A stretch of 26,395 nucleotides of DNA from contig JALQST010000005.1 of assembly GCA_023264315.1 (NCBI GenBank), positions 1 to 26,395 on the forward strand, in the 5' to 3' direction. The notes beneath the pieces were generated by a model. That model had not been told where the DNA came from and searched no databases. It worked only from the letters and a program-made list of their open reading frames with translations. Every line of letters begins with the position of its first letter. The stretch's first letter is position 1. This document shows, one piece after another, positions 14,499 to 21,072 of the stretch. A program made the translations under genes and the position numbers. The DNA comes from Nodosilinea sp. BSH.14. GTDB taxonomy: Bacteria; Cyanobacteriota; Cyanobacteriia; Phormidesmidales; Phormidesmidaceae.

Positions 14499-16061
14499 GT
14501 GACCGACCTTCAACCCATCGCGATGACCTCCGCTTCCCCTAGCCGTCAGGGCTGCACCACCCAACACACCCTCACCACCCCCCAGGGCATGGTTCCCTAC
14601 CTCGCCGAAGCCCAGTGGCAAGTGCTCTACGACCACGATCAGCCCGTGGCCGAACTGTTCTATGTGGCCTACACCGTGGAGTCGGCGGATGCCCCCAGTC
14701 GGCCCCTCACCTTTGTAGTCAACGGCGGGCCAGGGGCGGCGTCGGCCTATTTGCACATGGGAGCCCTGGGGCCAAAGCGGGTGTGTTTCCAGGCCAATGG
14801 CGGCTTGCCCAAGCCCCCCGTGCGGGTGGAGGACAACCTAGAAACCTGGCTCCCCTTCACGGACTTGGTGTTCATTGACCCCATCGGCACGGGCTTCAGT
14901 CGGGCGTTGCCTAAGCCCAAGGATCACGAAACCCAGGACGCCCCCCATTCGGAGCCCCCCAAGGCCAAGGCCCCCGTCGATGCCCCCGTTACTCCCGCCG
15001 AAGCCACAACGCCCGCCGCCGCTGCCCAGGAACAGGCCAAAATCTTCTGGAGCCTAGATCGCGACCTGAAGGCCCTGGGGGATTTTATTCAGCGCTACCT
15101 GTCGGCCCAGCACCGCTGGCTGTCGCCCATTTTCATCGCCGGGGAAAGCTATGGCGGCTTTCGGGTGGCCAAGCTAGCCCGATCCTTGCAGCAGGATTTT
15201 GGCGTCGGCCTGAATGGGGTGGTGATCATCTCCCCGGTGCTCGAGTTTGACCTACTCTACGGCACCGACTACAGCCTCGCCAACTGGGCTGTGGCCATTC
15301 CCTCCATGGCCGCCGCCGCCGTTCACCATGGGCGGGTGTCCACCGAGGACAGCCCCGAAGCCCACGCCGCCAAGGCCGAAACCTTTGCCCGCCAAGCCCT
15401 GATTCCTGCCCTGGCCCTGGGCAATCTGGCCCTAGAGGCCGACCGCCAGCGGGTCTATGGCGACCTAGCGGCGTTGATTGGCCTGCCGGTGGAGGTGGTG
15501 CAACGCCATCGGGGCCGGGTGGATATTGGCACCTTTGCCCGGGAATTGCTCAAGGATCAAACCCGCCTCCTGGGGCTCTACGACGCCTCCGTTACCGCCA
15601 TTGATCCCTTCCCCAACCGGCCCCTCAACGACGGTACCGACCCCACCCTCGAAGGACTGGATCGCCTGTTTACCGGAGCCATCAACCACCATTTGCGCAG
15701 CACCCTCGGCATCGCCACCCCCCTCACCTACCACCTGCTCAACTACGAGGTGTTCAAAGCCTGGACGTTCCTCACCGACCAGTCGGAAAAACAGGGCTTC
15801 GTGGGAGCCATGGACGATCTACGGGTGGCCATGGCCCTCAACCCCCACATGCAGGTGGTCATCAACCACGGCATCTACGACCTTGTGACCCCCTATTTTT
15901 CCTCCAACCTGCTGATGGATCTGATGCCCCTCAGCCCCGAGTTGCGCCCCAACCTCTCCCTGCGCCACTTCAAAGGGGGCCACATGTTCTACACCTGGGA
16001 AGACTCCCGCCAACAGTGGCAGCGATCCATGGCGGCGTTCTATCAGCGGGCCTTAGCCTAG
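14499..16061 (+). CDS. Serine carboxypeptidase-like (S10-type) alpha/beta hydrolase
   Basis: A 520-residue alpha/beta hydrolase of the peptidase S10 type, a family commoner in eukaryotes but present in some bacteria. The oxyanion-hole loop is VVNGGPGAASAYLHMGALGP (73-92), where eukaryotic enzymes have NGGPGCSS. The nucleophile is Ser217 in IAGESYGGFRVAKLA. The acid is probably Asp461 in NHGIYDLVTPY, and the histidine is His495 in FKGGHMFYTW. A low-complexity Pro/Ala/Lys-rich insertion at about 138-178 interrupts the domain. There is no signal peptide, so it should be cytoplasmic. The frame starts with GTG at 14499; an ATG at 14523 is an alternative. The likely reaction is removal of C-terminal residues from peptides; the substrate is unknown. 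Confidence 0.88.
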   Translation: MTDLQPIAMTSASPSRQGCTTQHTLTTPQGMVPYLAEAQWQVLYDHDQPVAELFYVAYTVESADAPSRPLTFVVNGGPGAASAYLHMGALGPKRVCFQANGGLPKPPVRVEDNLETWLPFTDLVFIDPIGTGFSRALPKPKDHETQDAPHSEPPKAKAPVDAPVTPAEATTPAAAAQEQAKIFWSLDRDLKALGDFIQRYLSAQHRWLSPIFIAGESYGGFRVAKLARSLQQDFGVGLNGVVIISPVLEFDLLYGTDYSLANWAVAIPSMAAAAVHHGRVSTEDSPEAHAAKAETFARQALIPALALGNLALEADRQRVYGDLAALIGLPVEVVQRHRGRVDIGTFARELLKDQTRLLGLYDASVTAIDPFPNRPLNDGTDPTLEGLDRLFTGAINHHLRSTLGIATPLTYHLLNYEVFKAWTFLTDQSEKQGFVGAMDDLRVAMALNPHMQVVINHGIYDLVTPYFSSNLLMDLMPLSPELRPNLSLRHFKGGHMFYTWEDSRQQWQRSMAAFYQRALA

Positions 16062-16105
16062 GTTGACCACAGCACACTCGCCCGAGGGACGGCAGCAAGG
16101 TTAAC

Positions 16106-16134
16106 TTTTGTATCTAGATCGCCCTTGCTATGAT
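16106..16134 (+). promoter_or_regulatory. Likely promoter of the small Pro/Ala-rich protein gene
   Basis: A near-consensus -10 TATGAT (16129-16134) lies 17 bp after a weak -35 TTTTGT (16106-16111). It is followed by an AT-rich leader and AGAAGGA shortly before the ATG at 16194. Confidence 0.5.
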
Positions 16135-16193
16135 GAGAGAGCGTAATAGAAATTGATAATTAATTCAGAAAAGCAGGTTAGAAGGATAGACCC

Positions 16194-16577
16194 ATGGGCT
16201 TGATCAAATCCATCTTTGGCATCATCGGCGGCGTCTTTAAGGCCATTCTGAGCGTGTTTGGCATCGGCAAAAAGTCTGAATTCTTTATGGAGCTAGATGA
16301 GGCATCCGCCCCCGCTGCGGCCCCCGTCGTCGCTCCTACCCCTGAGCCCGCTAAAGCCACGGCAGAACCCGCAGTGGCCCCCACTACGGCCAGCCCCGCC
16401 CCTGCCGCTCCGGCCCCTAAGCCTTCCCCAGCAGCACCCCAGACCGCAAAGCCTGCGGCATCCGTCCCCAGCTTTGCCGCTAACTATCTGGTGGGTTCCA
16501 CCCTGCCTAATCGCCGTCGCCCCGGCCCCAGCCTCTCTCCCTTCCGGGATATGGCCAAACAGGTGCAACCTCGCTAG
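16194..16577 (+). CDS. Small protein with amphipathic N-terminal helix and Pro/Ala-rich linker
   Basis: A protein of 127 residues, supported by a good -10 box and an AGAAGGA ribosome-binding site. Residues 1-27 (MGLIKSIFGIIGGVFKAIL, then SVFGIGKK) form a strongly amphipathic, Gly-spaced helix that could lie on a membrane surface. A short acidic segment SEFFMELDEA follows. Residues 38-88 are low-complexity Pro/Ala/Thr with charged spots. The C-terminal 40 residues (SVPSFAANYLVGSTLPNRRR, then PGPSLSPFRDMAKQVQPR) look conserved, with a basic NRRR patch. I recall similar small proteins in other cyanobacteria, without a known function. Neither a classic signal peptide nor a true membrane-spanning helix is clear. 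A membrane-tethering or peptide-like role is speculation. Confidence 0.75.
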   Translation: MGLIKSIFGIIGGVFKAILSVFGIGKKSEFFMELDEASAPAAAPVVAPTPEPAKATAEPAVAPTTASPAPAAPAPKPSPAAPQTAKPAASVPSFAANYLVGSTLPNRRRPGPSLSPFRDMAKQVQPR

Positions 16578-16610
16578 GGCACCCCGTTAAGGCACTGAGG
16601 GCACACCGTA

Positions 16611-16707
16611 GGCACCTCGAAAAATACAGATTTTTCTGGGAGTGGCAACGTGATCTCAAGGGTTCTAGCCTCTTGAAGGCCGCCAAATGGCAATTAATCG
16701 AGGTGCC
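16611..16707. ncRNA. Candidate structured RNA or MITE-like element
   Basis: GGCACCTCGA (16611-16620) and its perfect reverse complement TCGAGGTGCC (16698-16707) close a 97-base unit; with GTA/CTAC outside, the arms extend to 13 bp with one bulge. Inside are further stems: GAAAAAT/ATTTTTC (16619-16636), TCAAG/CTTGA and GCC-AAAT-GGC. GGCAC recurs at 16578, 16591, 16600 and 16611. No protein frame is supported here. It may be a multibranch RNA, a terminator region or a degenerate MITE. No known RNA family was recognised. Confidence 0.4.
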
Positions 16708-16811
16708 CTACTGTTCAAGAAGTCCCATCGGTTTAAATCACCACAGTATGGATAGGGTTTGAGCGGATGGTTTTTGGCTAACTATCCACATTAGAACGTC
16801 TATTATTTCTG

Positions 16812-17459
16812 TCATCCAAGGGAGGATGAGAAGCCCGGTTTTTGGCCTTGCACAACCTGAAGACTACCGCCCGCATAGAGGCGGCAGGTCGTCGATTGAA
16901 AGCCCAGATCCCCGAGTTCTCCAACCAGATCGGCCTTGAGCATCGCCCAAGCAGTGTGGGTTTCAAATAACCAGAGGAAGGTGGCTAGCCCTGGCCAGTA
17001 TAGGGGGTTGTGGGGGCGATGAAAATCAACCAGGGTAACAAGGCCCCCAGGTTGTAAAACCCGCAGGATTTCCGCAAAAATTTGTCGCCGTTGATCGGGT
17101 TCCATTTCATGCAGGGCCGCGCTGCTGTGGACGAGGGTAAAACGGTTATCCTCGAAGGGCATGGCTTCAGCCCAGCCCTCCACAAAGGTGGCCTGGGGCA
17201 CGTTGCGCTTGGCCCGCTCGATGGATTTGGGCGAGGCATCGAGGCCCGTGACCCGCTGGCTATGGTTTACCAAAAAGGCCGTGGTTTGGCCGCTGCCGCA
17301 GCACAGGTCTAGGACAGGGGCGTCTGGGGCGAGGTCAAGGTCTTGCAGGGCCAGGGTACGAAATCGCCACTCGCCGCCCACTGTGAGGGCTGCCGTGCGA
17401 GAAATGCCATCGTAGAGACACTGATGGCGGTAGCTGAGGGGACGTAGAAAAGTTGCCAT
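16812..17459 (-). CDS. Class I SAM-dependent methyltransferase (UbiE/MenG-like)
   Basis: A 215-residue Rossmann-fold methyltransferase. Motif I is VLDLCCGSGQTTAFLV, which binds SAM, with post-I VTGLDASPKSI. Motif II is about RFTLVHSSAALHEM, and motif III is ILRVLQPGGLVTLVDFHRP. The pattern of LHEM and the LQPGG loop places it with the Methyltransf_11/UbiE-type small-molecule methylases, but quinone methylation is not proven. I start at the ATG 17457-17459 (MATFLRPLSYRHQCLYD); an upstream frame would add 22 residues. Residues YRHQCLYDGISRTAALTVGG just after the start are typical of a cyanobacterial subgroup. The gene is alone on its strand and divergent from the following operon. A short hairpin, TCATCC-GGATGA, covers its stop region. 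Confidence 0.88.
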   Translation of the reverse strand: MATFLRPLSYRHQCLYDGISRTAALTVGGEWRFRTLALQDLDLAPDAPVLDLCCGSGQTTAFLVNHSQRVTGLDASPKSIERAKRNVPQATFVEGWAEAMPFEDNRFTLVHSSAALHEMEPDQRRQIFAEILRVLQPGGLVTLVDFHRPHNPLYWPGLATFLWLFETHTAWAMLKADLVGELGDLGFQSTTCRLYAGGSLQVVQGQKPGFSSSLG

Positions 17460-17642
17460 GGCTCTATTATGGCGAAGGATGATGGCCGTGGCGGTATGAT
17501 CCCTGGCGTGGGGATTTCCCCACAACCGGGCACAGTAGAGTAGTATCGGGGGTATGGCAGCGATTTTAACCTACCCATCGTAGCCATAGCGCTGGCGCGC
17601 AGGACGTTGAAAGCGGTGGCTAGGATGGCCCAACCCAAGCCG

Positions 17643-17666
17643 TCCCAGACTGTTGTTTATCTGGGA
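17643..17666 (+). promoter_or_regulatory. Hairpin covering the ribosome-binding site of the 2H-like gene
   Basis: TCCCAGA (17643-17649) pairs perfectly with TCTGGGA (17660-17666), and GGGA is the only Shine-Dalgarno-like string before the ATG at 17672. The 7-bp stem could reduce translation, but no ligand or switch partner is visible. Confidence 0.4.
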
Positions 17667-17671
17667 ACCCC

Positions 17672-18241
17672 ATGGATAAGTTTGCTCTGTATGCCTGCCC
17701 AACTGGAGCCCTAGCGGATCAAATTCAAGCCTTTTTAGATCAGAGCCAAGCCACCTGGGGCACTCCGTCTAACCCAATGGGCCTGCCCTGCTGCAAGCTG
17801 ATTGACCCTTTCGAGGAACAGGGAAGCACTCTTCCGGTCTACACCCAAAGCCTAGAACGGGCCTACAAACGCGGGATGCACTCCCGTCCGGATATTGTCC
17901 TCCAGGTAGACGGGTGGCAGCAAACTACCGATAGCCTCACCCTAGCGTTCACGGCCCCTTGGTTGCGCCAGATGATGGTGAACTTTGCTTGTACAGTAAA
18001 ATCGCCGACCCGCAAAATGCCCCTGCGGATTCAAGAACACTTGTGCCTAGTGCTGGCCTATGGGCGAAGTAAAGCCCAAACCCAGGCCATGGCCCAACTG
18101 GCCCAGGAGATGATCGACCTGAATCGGCCTAGCCATTGGGAAATGCGATTTTATCAGCGCACTGGCCACCAAACCTGGATAGTTCGCCAAACCTGGGCCT
18201 TGGGCGAAGGTCTTTACCAGGCTGAGGCGCTGGCAGGCTAA
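17672..18241 (+). CDS. 2H phosphoesterase-like protein with degenerate first motif
   Basis: A 189-residue protein whose N-terminus FALYACPTGALADQIQAFLDQS resembles the 2H (2'-5' RNA ligase/cyclic phosphodiesterase) superfamily. Active members carry two His-x-Thr/Ser motifs, for example a PHCTLTGFF-like segment. At that position this protein reads LPCCKLIDPFEE (residues 38-49), so the first His is replaced by Cys40. A second candidate is HLCLVLAYG (123-131), which keeps the His but has Cys in place of Ser/Thr. If the assignment is right, RNA or cyclic-phosphate hydrolysis is unlikely, and a ligand-binding role is possible. The gene lies 22-31 bp upstream of the RibD-like reductase and is probably co-transcribed with it. 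Confidence 0.6.
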   Translation: MDKFALYACPTGALADQIQAFLDQSQATWGTPSNPMGLPCCKLIDPFEEQGSTLPVYTQSLERAYKRGMHSRPDIVLQVDGWQQTTDSLTLAFTAPWLRQMMVNFACTVKSPTRKMPLRIQEHLCLVLAYGRSKAQTQAMAQLAQEMIDLNRPSHWEMRFYQRTGHQTWIVRQTWALGEGLYQAEALAG

Positions 18242-18272
18242 ATCGCGGAGGGAATGGGGACTGGTGACATCG

Positions 18273-18989
18273 ATGAATCGGCCTTGGATGAGCTTGGTGT
18301 TGGCCATGAGCCTGGATGGCAAAATCGCCGATGTCCAGCGGCGGGCGGCGCGGTTTTCCTCCCCGGCGGATTTAGACCATCTCGAAGCCCGGGTGGCCGA
18401 GGTGGATGGTGTTTTATTGGGCGGCGGCACCCTGCGGGCCTACGGCACCACCCTCAGCGTGCGGAATCCTCACTTAGTGGACGCCCGTCGTCAGCGGGGG
18501 CAAACCGATCAGCCCCTCCACATCGTCTGGTCGCCCTCGGGTCGATTCGATCCCCAGTGCCGTTTTTTTCAGCAGCCTGTCCCCAGAGGGCTGATCACCA
18601 CCGCTACCGGGGCGCAACTTTGGCAGGGAAAACCCGATTTTGATCATCTATGGGCGCTACTCGACGACCAAGCCGATCCCTGGCCTTGGCCCGATCTGTT
18701 GGCGCAGTTTCCAGGACAGGGTATCCAATCCCTCGCCCTGCTGGGAGGCGGTTTCCTCACCGCCGAACTGTTGCGCCACGGCCTAATCGATGAGGTCTAT
18801 CTCACCCTTTGCCCCCTGCTGATCGGCGGTGCTACGGCCCCCACTCCGGTGGATGGGGAGGGTTTTCTGGCCGAACTCGCGCCTCGGCTCATGCTGGTAA
18901 GCTGCCAACCCGTAGCGGATGAGGTGTTTTTGCACTATCGGGTTCAACCTGCCGCCAGCAAGGATTGCGCCAGTTCCAAGGAAAAATAA
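18273..18989 (+). CDS. RibD C-terminal domain / dihydrofolate reductase-like oxidoreductase
   Basis: A protein of about 238 residues of the RibD C-terminal (DHFR-like) family, which reduces a ribosylamino pyrimidine with NADPH in riboflavin synthesis or acts on related substrates. Visible are RPWMSLVLAMSLDGKIAD at the N-terminus (the characteristic S-x-DGK), VDGVLLGGGTLRAYG, and the nucleotide-binding segment SLALLGGGFLTAELLRHG followed by LIDEVYLTLCPLLIGG. There is no N-terminal deaminase domain, so it is a stand-alone reductase; whether it supplies the missing riboflavin step or does something else cannot be told. I prefer ATG 18273; a GTG at 18264 has GGAGGG 11 bases upstream and is also possible. 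Its 3' end overlaps the convergent CbbY-type gene by 46 bp. Confidence 0.85.
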   Translation: MNRPWMSLVLAMSLDGKIADVQRRAARFSSPADLDHLEARVAEVDGVLLGGGTLRAYGTTLSVRNPHLVDARRQRGQTDQPLHIVWSPSGRFDPQCRFFQQPVPRGLITTATGAQLWQGKPDFDHLWALLDDQADPWPWPDLLAQFPGQGIQSLALLGGGFLTAELLRHGLIDEVYLTLCPLLIGGATAPTPVDGEGFLAELAPRLMLVSCQPVADEVFLHYRVQPAASKDCASSKEK

Positions 18990-19708
18990 TAGGCATCCTT
19001 GGCCTCGCCCCAGAGGACTTCAAAGGGTTGGCTGGGTTCGCCTAGGTGGCTAATCACCAGGCGAGCTCCCGGCATGGGTTGGTTGCGGGTGTAGTCGTTA
19101 ATCGTCACCACCGTGGGCAACCCTGCCGCCACGGACGCGAGAACGCCCTGCTGACTGTCTTCCAACACCAGGCAGTGTTCGCGGGGCAAGTCCATCGCTT
19201 CGACGACGAGGTGATAGATATCCGGGGCAGGCTTTTTGGTAGCCACCATATCCCCGGCGGCGATGACCTCAAACCAGCCGGGAGATTCTGGGCCTAGGAG
19301 TTGTTCTAACAACGGCAGCACGGAATCCTTGGCGCTGGTGGTGGCAATGGCAAGGCGCACGTTCTGCTGACGGGCTTCGTTGAGTAATCGCCTCACACCG
19401 GGCCGCAGGGGGATGACATTGGCCAGGAGCAAATCCTTAAAATGCCGACCCTTAGCTTGATGTAGGGCGGTGATCAAATCCGTCGGATCGCCATCAGGTA
19501 AGCCCTTGGGCTGGTAGCGCTCGATATAGTGACGGATTCGCTCTTTGCCCCCCGCCACCCGCAGCAGTTGGCCATAGAGACCCACCGACCACTGCCAGGG
19601 CAAGCCCATTTCGGCAAAGGCGCGGTTAAAGGCGACCCGATGGCCATCGCGCTCGGTTTCGGCTAAGGTGCCATCCACATCAAAAATGAGCGCAGCGGGA
19701 AGGAACAT
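18944..19708 (-). CDS. cbbY: HAD hydrolase of the CbbY type
   Basis: A 254-residue haloacid dehalogenase-superfamily phosphatase. Motif I is IFDVDGTLAETERDGHRVAFNRAF, with Asp10 the nucleophile and Asp12 the acid/base, and the ERDGHRVAFN continuation typical of CbbY. Motif II is AIATTSAKDS, motif III is KKPAPDIYHLVVEAM, and motif IV is CLVLEDSQQGVLA. In plants and Rhodobacter, CbbY dephosphorylates xylulose-1,5-bisphosphate, a misfire product that inhibits Rubisco, which would fit a cyanobacterium. Other sugar-phosphate substrates cannot be excluded. I start at ATG 19706-19708; the longer frame adds 33 residues without family resemblance. It is divergent from cysteine synthase and its stop lies inside the RibD-like gene on the other strand. 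Confidence 0.85.
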   Translation of the reverse strand: MFLPAALIFDVDGTLAETERDGHRVAFNRAFAEMGLPWQWSVGLYGQLLRVAGGKERIRHYIERYQPKGLPDGDPTDLITALHQAKGRHFKDLLLANVIPLRPGVRRLLNEARQQNVRLAIATTSAKDSVLPLLEQLLGPESPGWFEVIAAGDMVATKKPAPDIYHLVVEAMDLPREHCLVLEDSQQGVLASVAAGLPTVVTINDYTRNQPMPGARLVISHLGEPSQPFEVLWGEAKDAYYFSLELAQSLLAAG

Positions 19709-19823
19709 GGGGTTAGGAGAATCCTCAGGGAAGTGCTCAACGGACGGGCAAAAGCACCCTGATTTTAGCCGAGAAGCCGCCCATTTCACCGTAGGATGAA
19801 AAGGCAACCTACCCGCCCATCTA

Positions 19824-19849
19824 GGGCTGACACCTGGGGGCTGACACCT
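19824..19849 (+). promoter_or_regulatory. Tandem 12-bp direct repeat upstream of cysK
   Basis: GGGCTGACACCT occurs twice, at 19824-19835 and 19838-19849, a 14-bp period, with GGGCTAG following. It lies in the 183-bp region between the divergent CbbY-type and cysK genes, 42 bp before the cysK ATG. An operator is possible; no regulator is known for it here. Confidence 0.4.
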
Positions 19850-19891
19850 AGGGCTAGAGTAGGACTTCTGTTGTCAACGGCGACCATTGGA

Positions 19892-20884
19892 ATGGACATC
19901 AAACGCGGCTTTGTCGATACGATTGGAAATACCCCGCTCATCCGCCTTAACAGCGTTAGTGAGGCCACGGGCTGCGAGATTTTGGGCAAAGCAGAATTCC
20001 TCAATCCGGGCGGTTCGGTGAAGGATCGGGCGGCCCTCTACATCATTGAAGACGCCGAGAAAAAGGGACTGCTCAAGCCCGGTGGCACCGTGGTAGAAGG
20101 CACCGCAGGCAACACGGGCATTGGCCTCGCCCACATCTGCAACGCCAAGGGCTACCGCTGCTTGATCATCATCCCCGAAACCCAGTCCCAGGAAAAAATT
20201 GACCTGCTGCGTACCCTAGGGGCCGAAGTATGCACCGTGCCTGCCGTGCCCTACCGCGACCCCAACAACTACGTCAAACTCTCCGGTCGCCTTGCCGAAG
20301 AACTGGACAACGCCATCTGGGCCAACCAGTTTGATAACCTGGCCAACCGCCAAGCCCACTACGCCACCACCGGGCCGGAAATTTGGCAGCAAACCGAGGG
20401 CACCGTCGATGCCTGGGTGGCCGCCACGGGCACCGGGGGCACCTACGCCGGAACCGCCCTATTTCTAAAAGAGAAAAACCCCAATATCCAGTGCGTCGTC
20501 GCCGACCCCATGGGTAGTGGCCTCTATAGCTTCATCAAAACCGGGGAAGTCACCATCCAGGGCAACTCCATCACCGAGGGCATCGGCAACAGCCGCATCA
20601 CCGCCAACATGGAGGATGTGCCCATCGACGACGCCGTGCAAATCCCCGACCCCGAAGCCCTGAAGGTGCTGTACCAAATGCTGTATAAGGACGGCCTGTT
20701 CATGGGCGGTTCCGTCGGCATCAACGTCGCTGCTGCCGTGCAACTGGCCCAACGCCTCGGCCCCGGCCACCGCATTGTCACCGTCCTCTGCGACGGCGGA
20801 TCCCGCTACCAGTCCCGCATCTACAGCCGCCCCTGGCTGGAGGAAAAGGGACTTTGGAGCGACGACCTGCTGCCCACGCCCTAG
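19892..20884 (+). CDS. cysK: Cysteine synthase A (O-acetylserine sulfhydrylase)
   Basis: A 330-residue fold-type II PLP enzyme that makes cysteine from O-acetylserine and sulfide. The Schiff-base Lys44 sits in NPGGSVKDRAALYII, and the substrate/phosphate-binding segments are EGTAGNTGIGLAH (69-81), GTGGTYAG and a GGSVGINV loop near the C-terminus. IGNTPLIRLN at residues 11-20 is the usual N-terminal signature. The length matches the family. The start is ATG 19892; the longer frame upstream adds 32 unconserved residues. Cysteine synthase versus cystathionine beta-synthase cannot be settled by these motifs alone, but the short length without a CBS domain favours CysK. A strong terminator follows at 20900. 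Confidence 0.93.
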   Translation: MDIKRGFVDTIGNTPLIRLNSVSEATGCEILGKAEFLNPGGSVKDRAALYIIEDAEKKGLLKPGGTVVEGTAGNTGIGLAHICNAKGYRCLIIIPETQSQEKIDLLRTLGAEVCTVPAVPYRDPNNYVKLSGRLAEELDNAIWANQFDNLANRQAHYATTGPEIWQQTEGTVDAWVAATGTGGTYAGTALFLKEKNPNIQCVVADPMGSGLYSFIKTGEVTIQGNSITEGIGNSRITANMEDVPIDDAVQIPDPEALKVLYQMLYKDGLFMGGSVGINVAAAVQLAQRLGPGHRIVTVLCDGGSRYQSRIYSRPWLEEKGLWSDDLLPTP

Positions 20885-20899
20885 GAAATCACCAAAGCC

Positions 20900-20930
20900 A
20901 GCCCCCGACTTCTCTCAGAAATCGGGGGCT
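20900..20930 (+). terminator. Strong hairpin terminator after cysK
   Basis: Nine pairs (AGCCCCCGA, 20900-20908, with TCGGGGGCT, 20922-20930), a C/A mismatch, then TTCT/AGAA around CTC. It begins 15 bp after the cysK stop and is followed by GATTTAT rather than a full T-run. Confidence 0.75.
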
Positions 20931-20961
20931 GATTTATGCCAAGGGCCGAGCATTTGTCCTA

Positions 20962-21002
20962 AGAACCGTTCGGACTTCGACGGGCTCAGCTCGAACGGTT
21001 CT
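20962..21002. repeat. REP-like palindrome, copy 1
   Basis: Perfect 11-bp inverted arms AGAACCGTTCG/CGAACGGTTCT enclose GACTTCGACGGGCTCAGCT. The core CTTCGAC-GGCTCAG string is shared with copy 2, and from memory is a widespread extragenic palindromic sequence in bacterial genomes. Confidence 0.75.
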
Positions 21003-21008
21003 CCTGAG

Positions 21009-21045
21009 CTCCGTTCGGACTTCGACCGGCTCAGCCCGAACGGAG
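21009..21045. repeat. REP-like palindrome, copy 2
   Basis: 10-bp arms CTCCGTTCGG/CCGAACGGAG enclose ACTTCGACCGGCTCAGC. It is in the same orientation as copy 1 with 6 bp between. The pair lies between the convergent cysK and argG genes and ends 27 bp before the argG stop. Confidence 0.75.
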
Positions 21046-21072
21046 TTCCTGAAGATGGCGATAACCGGCGAT

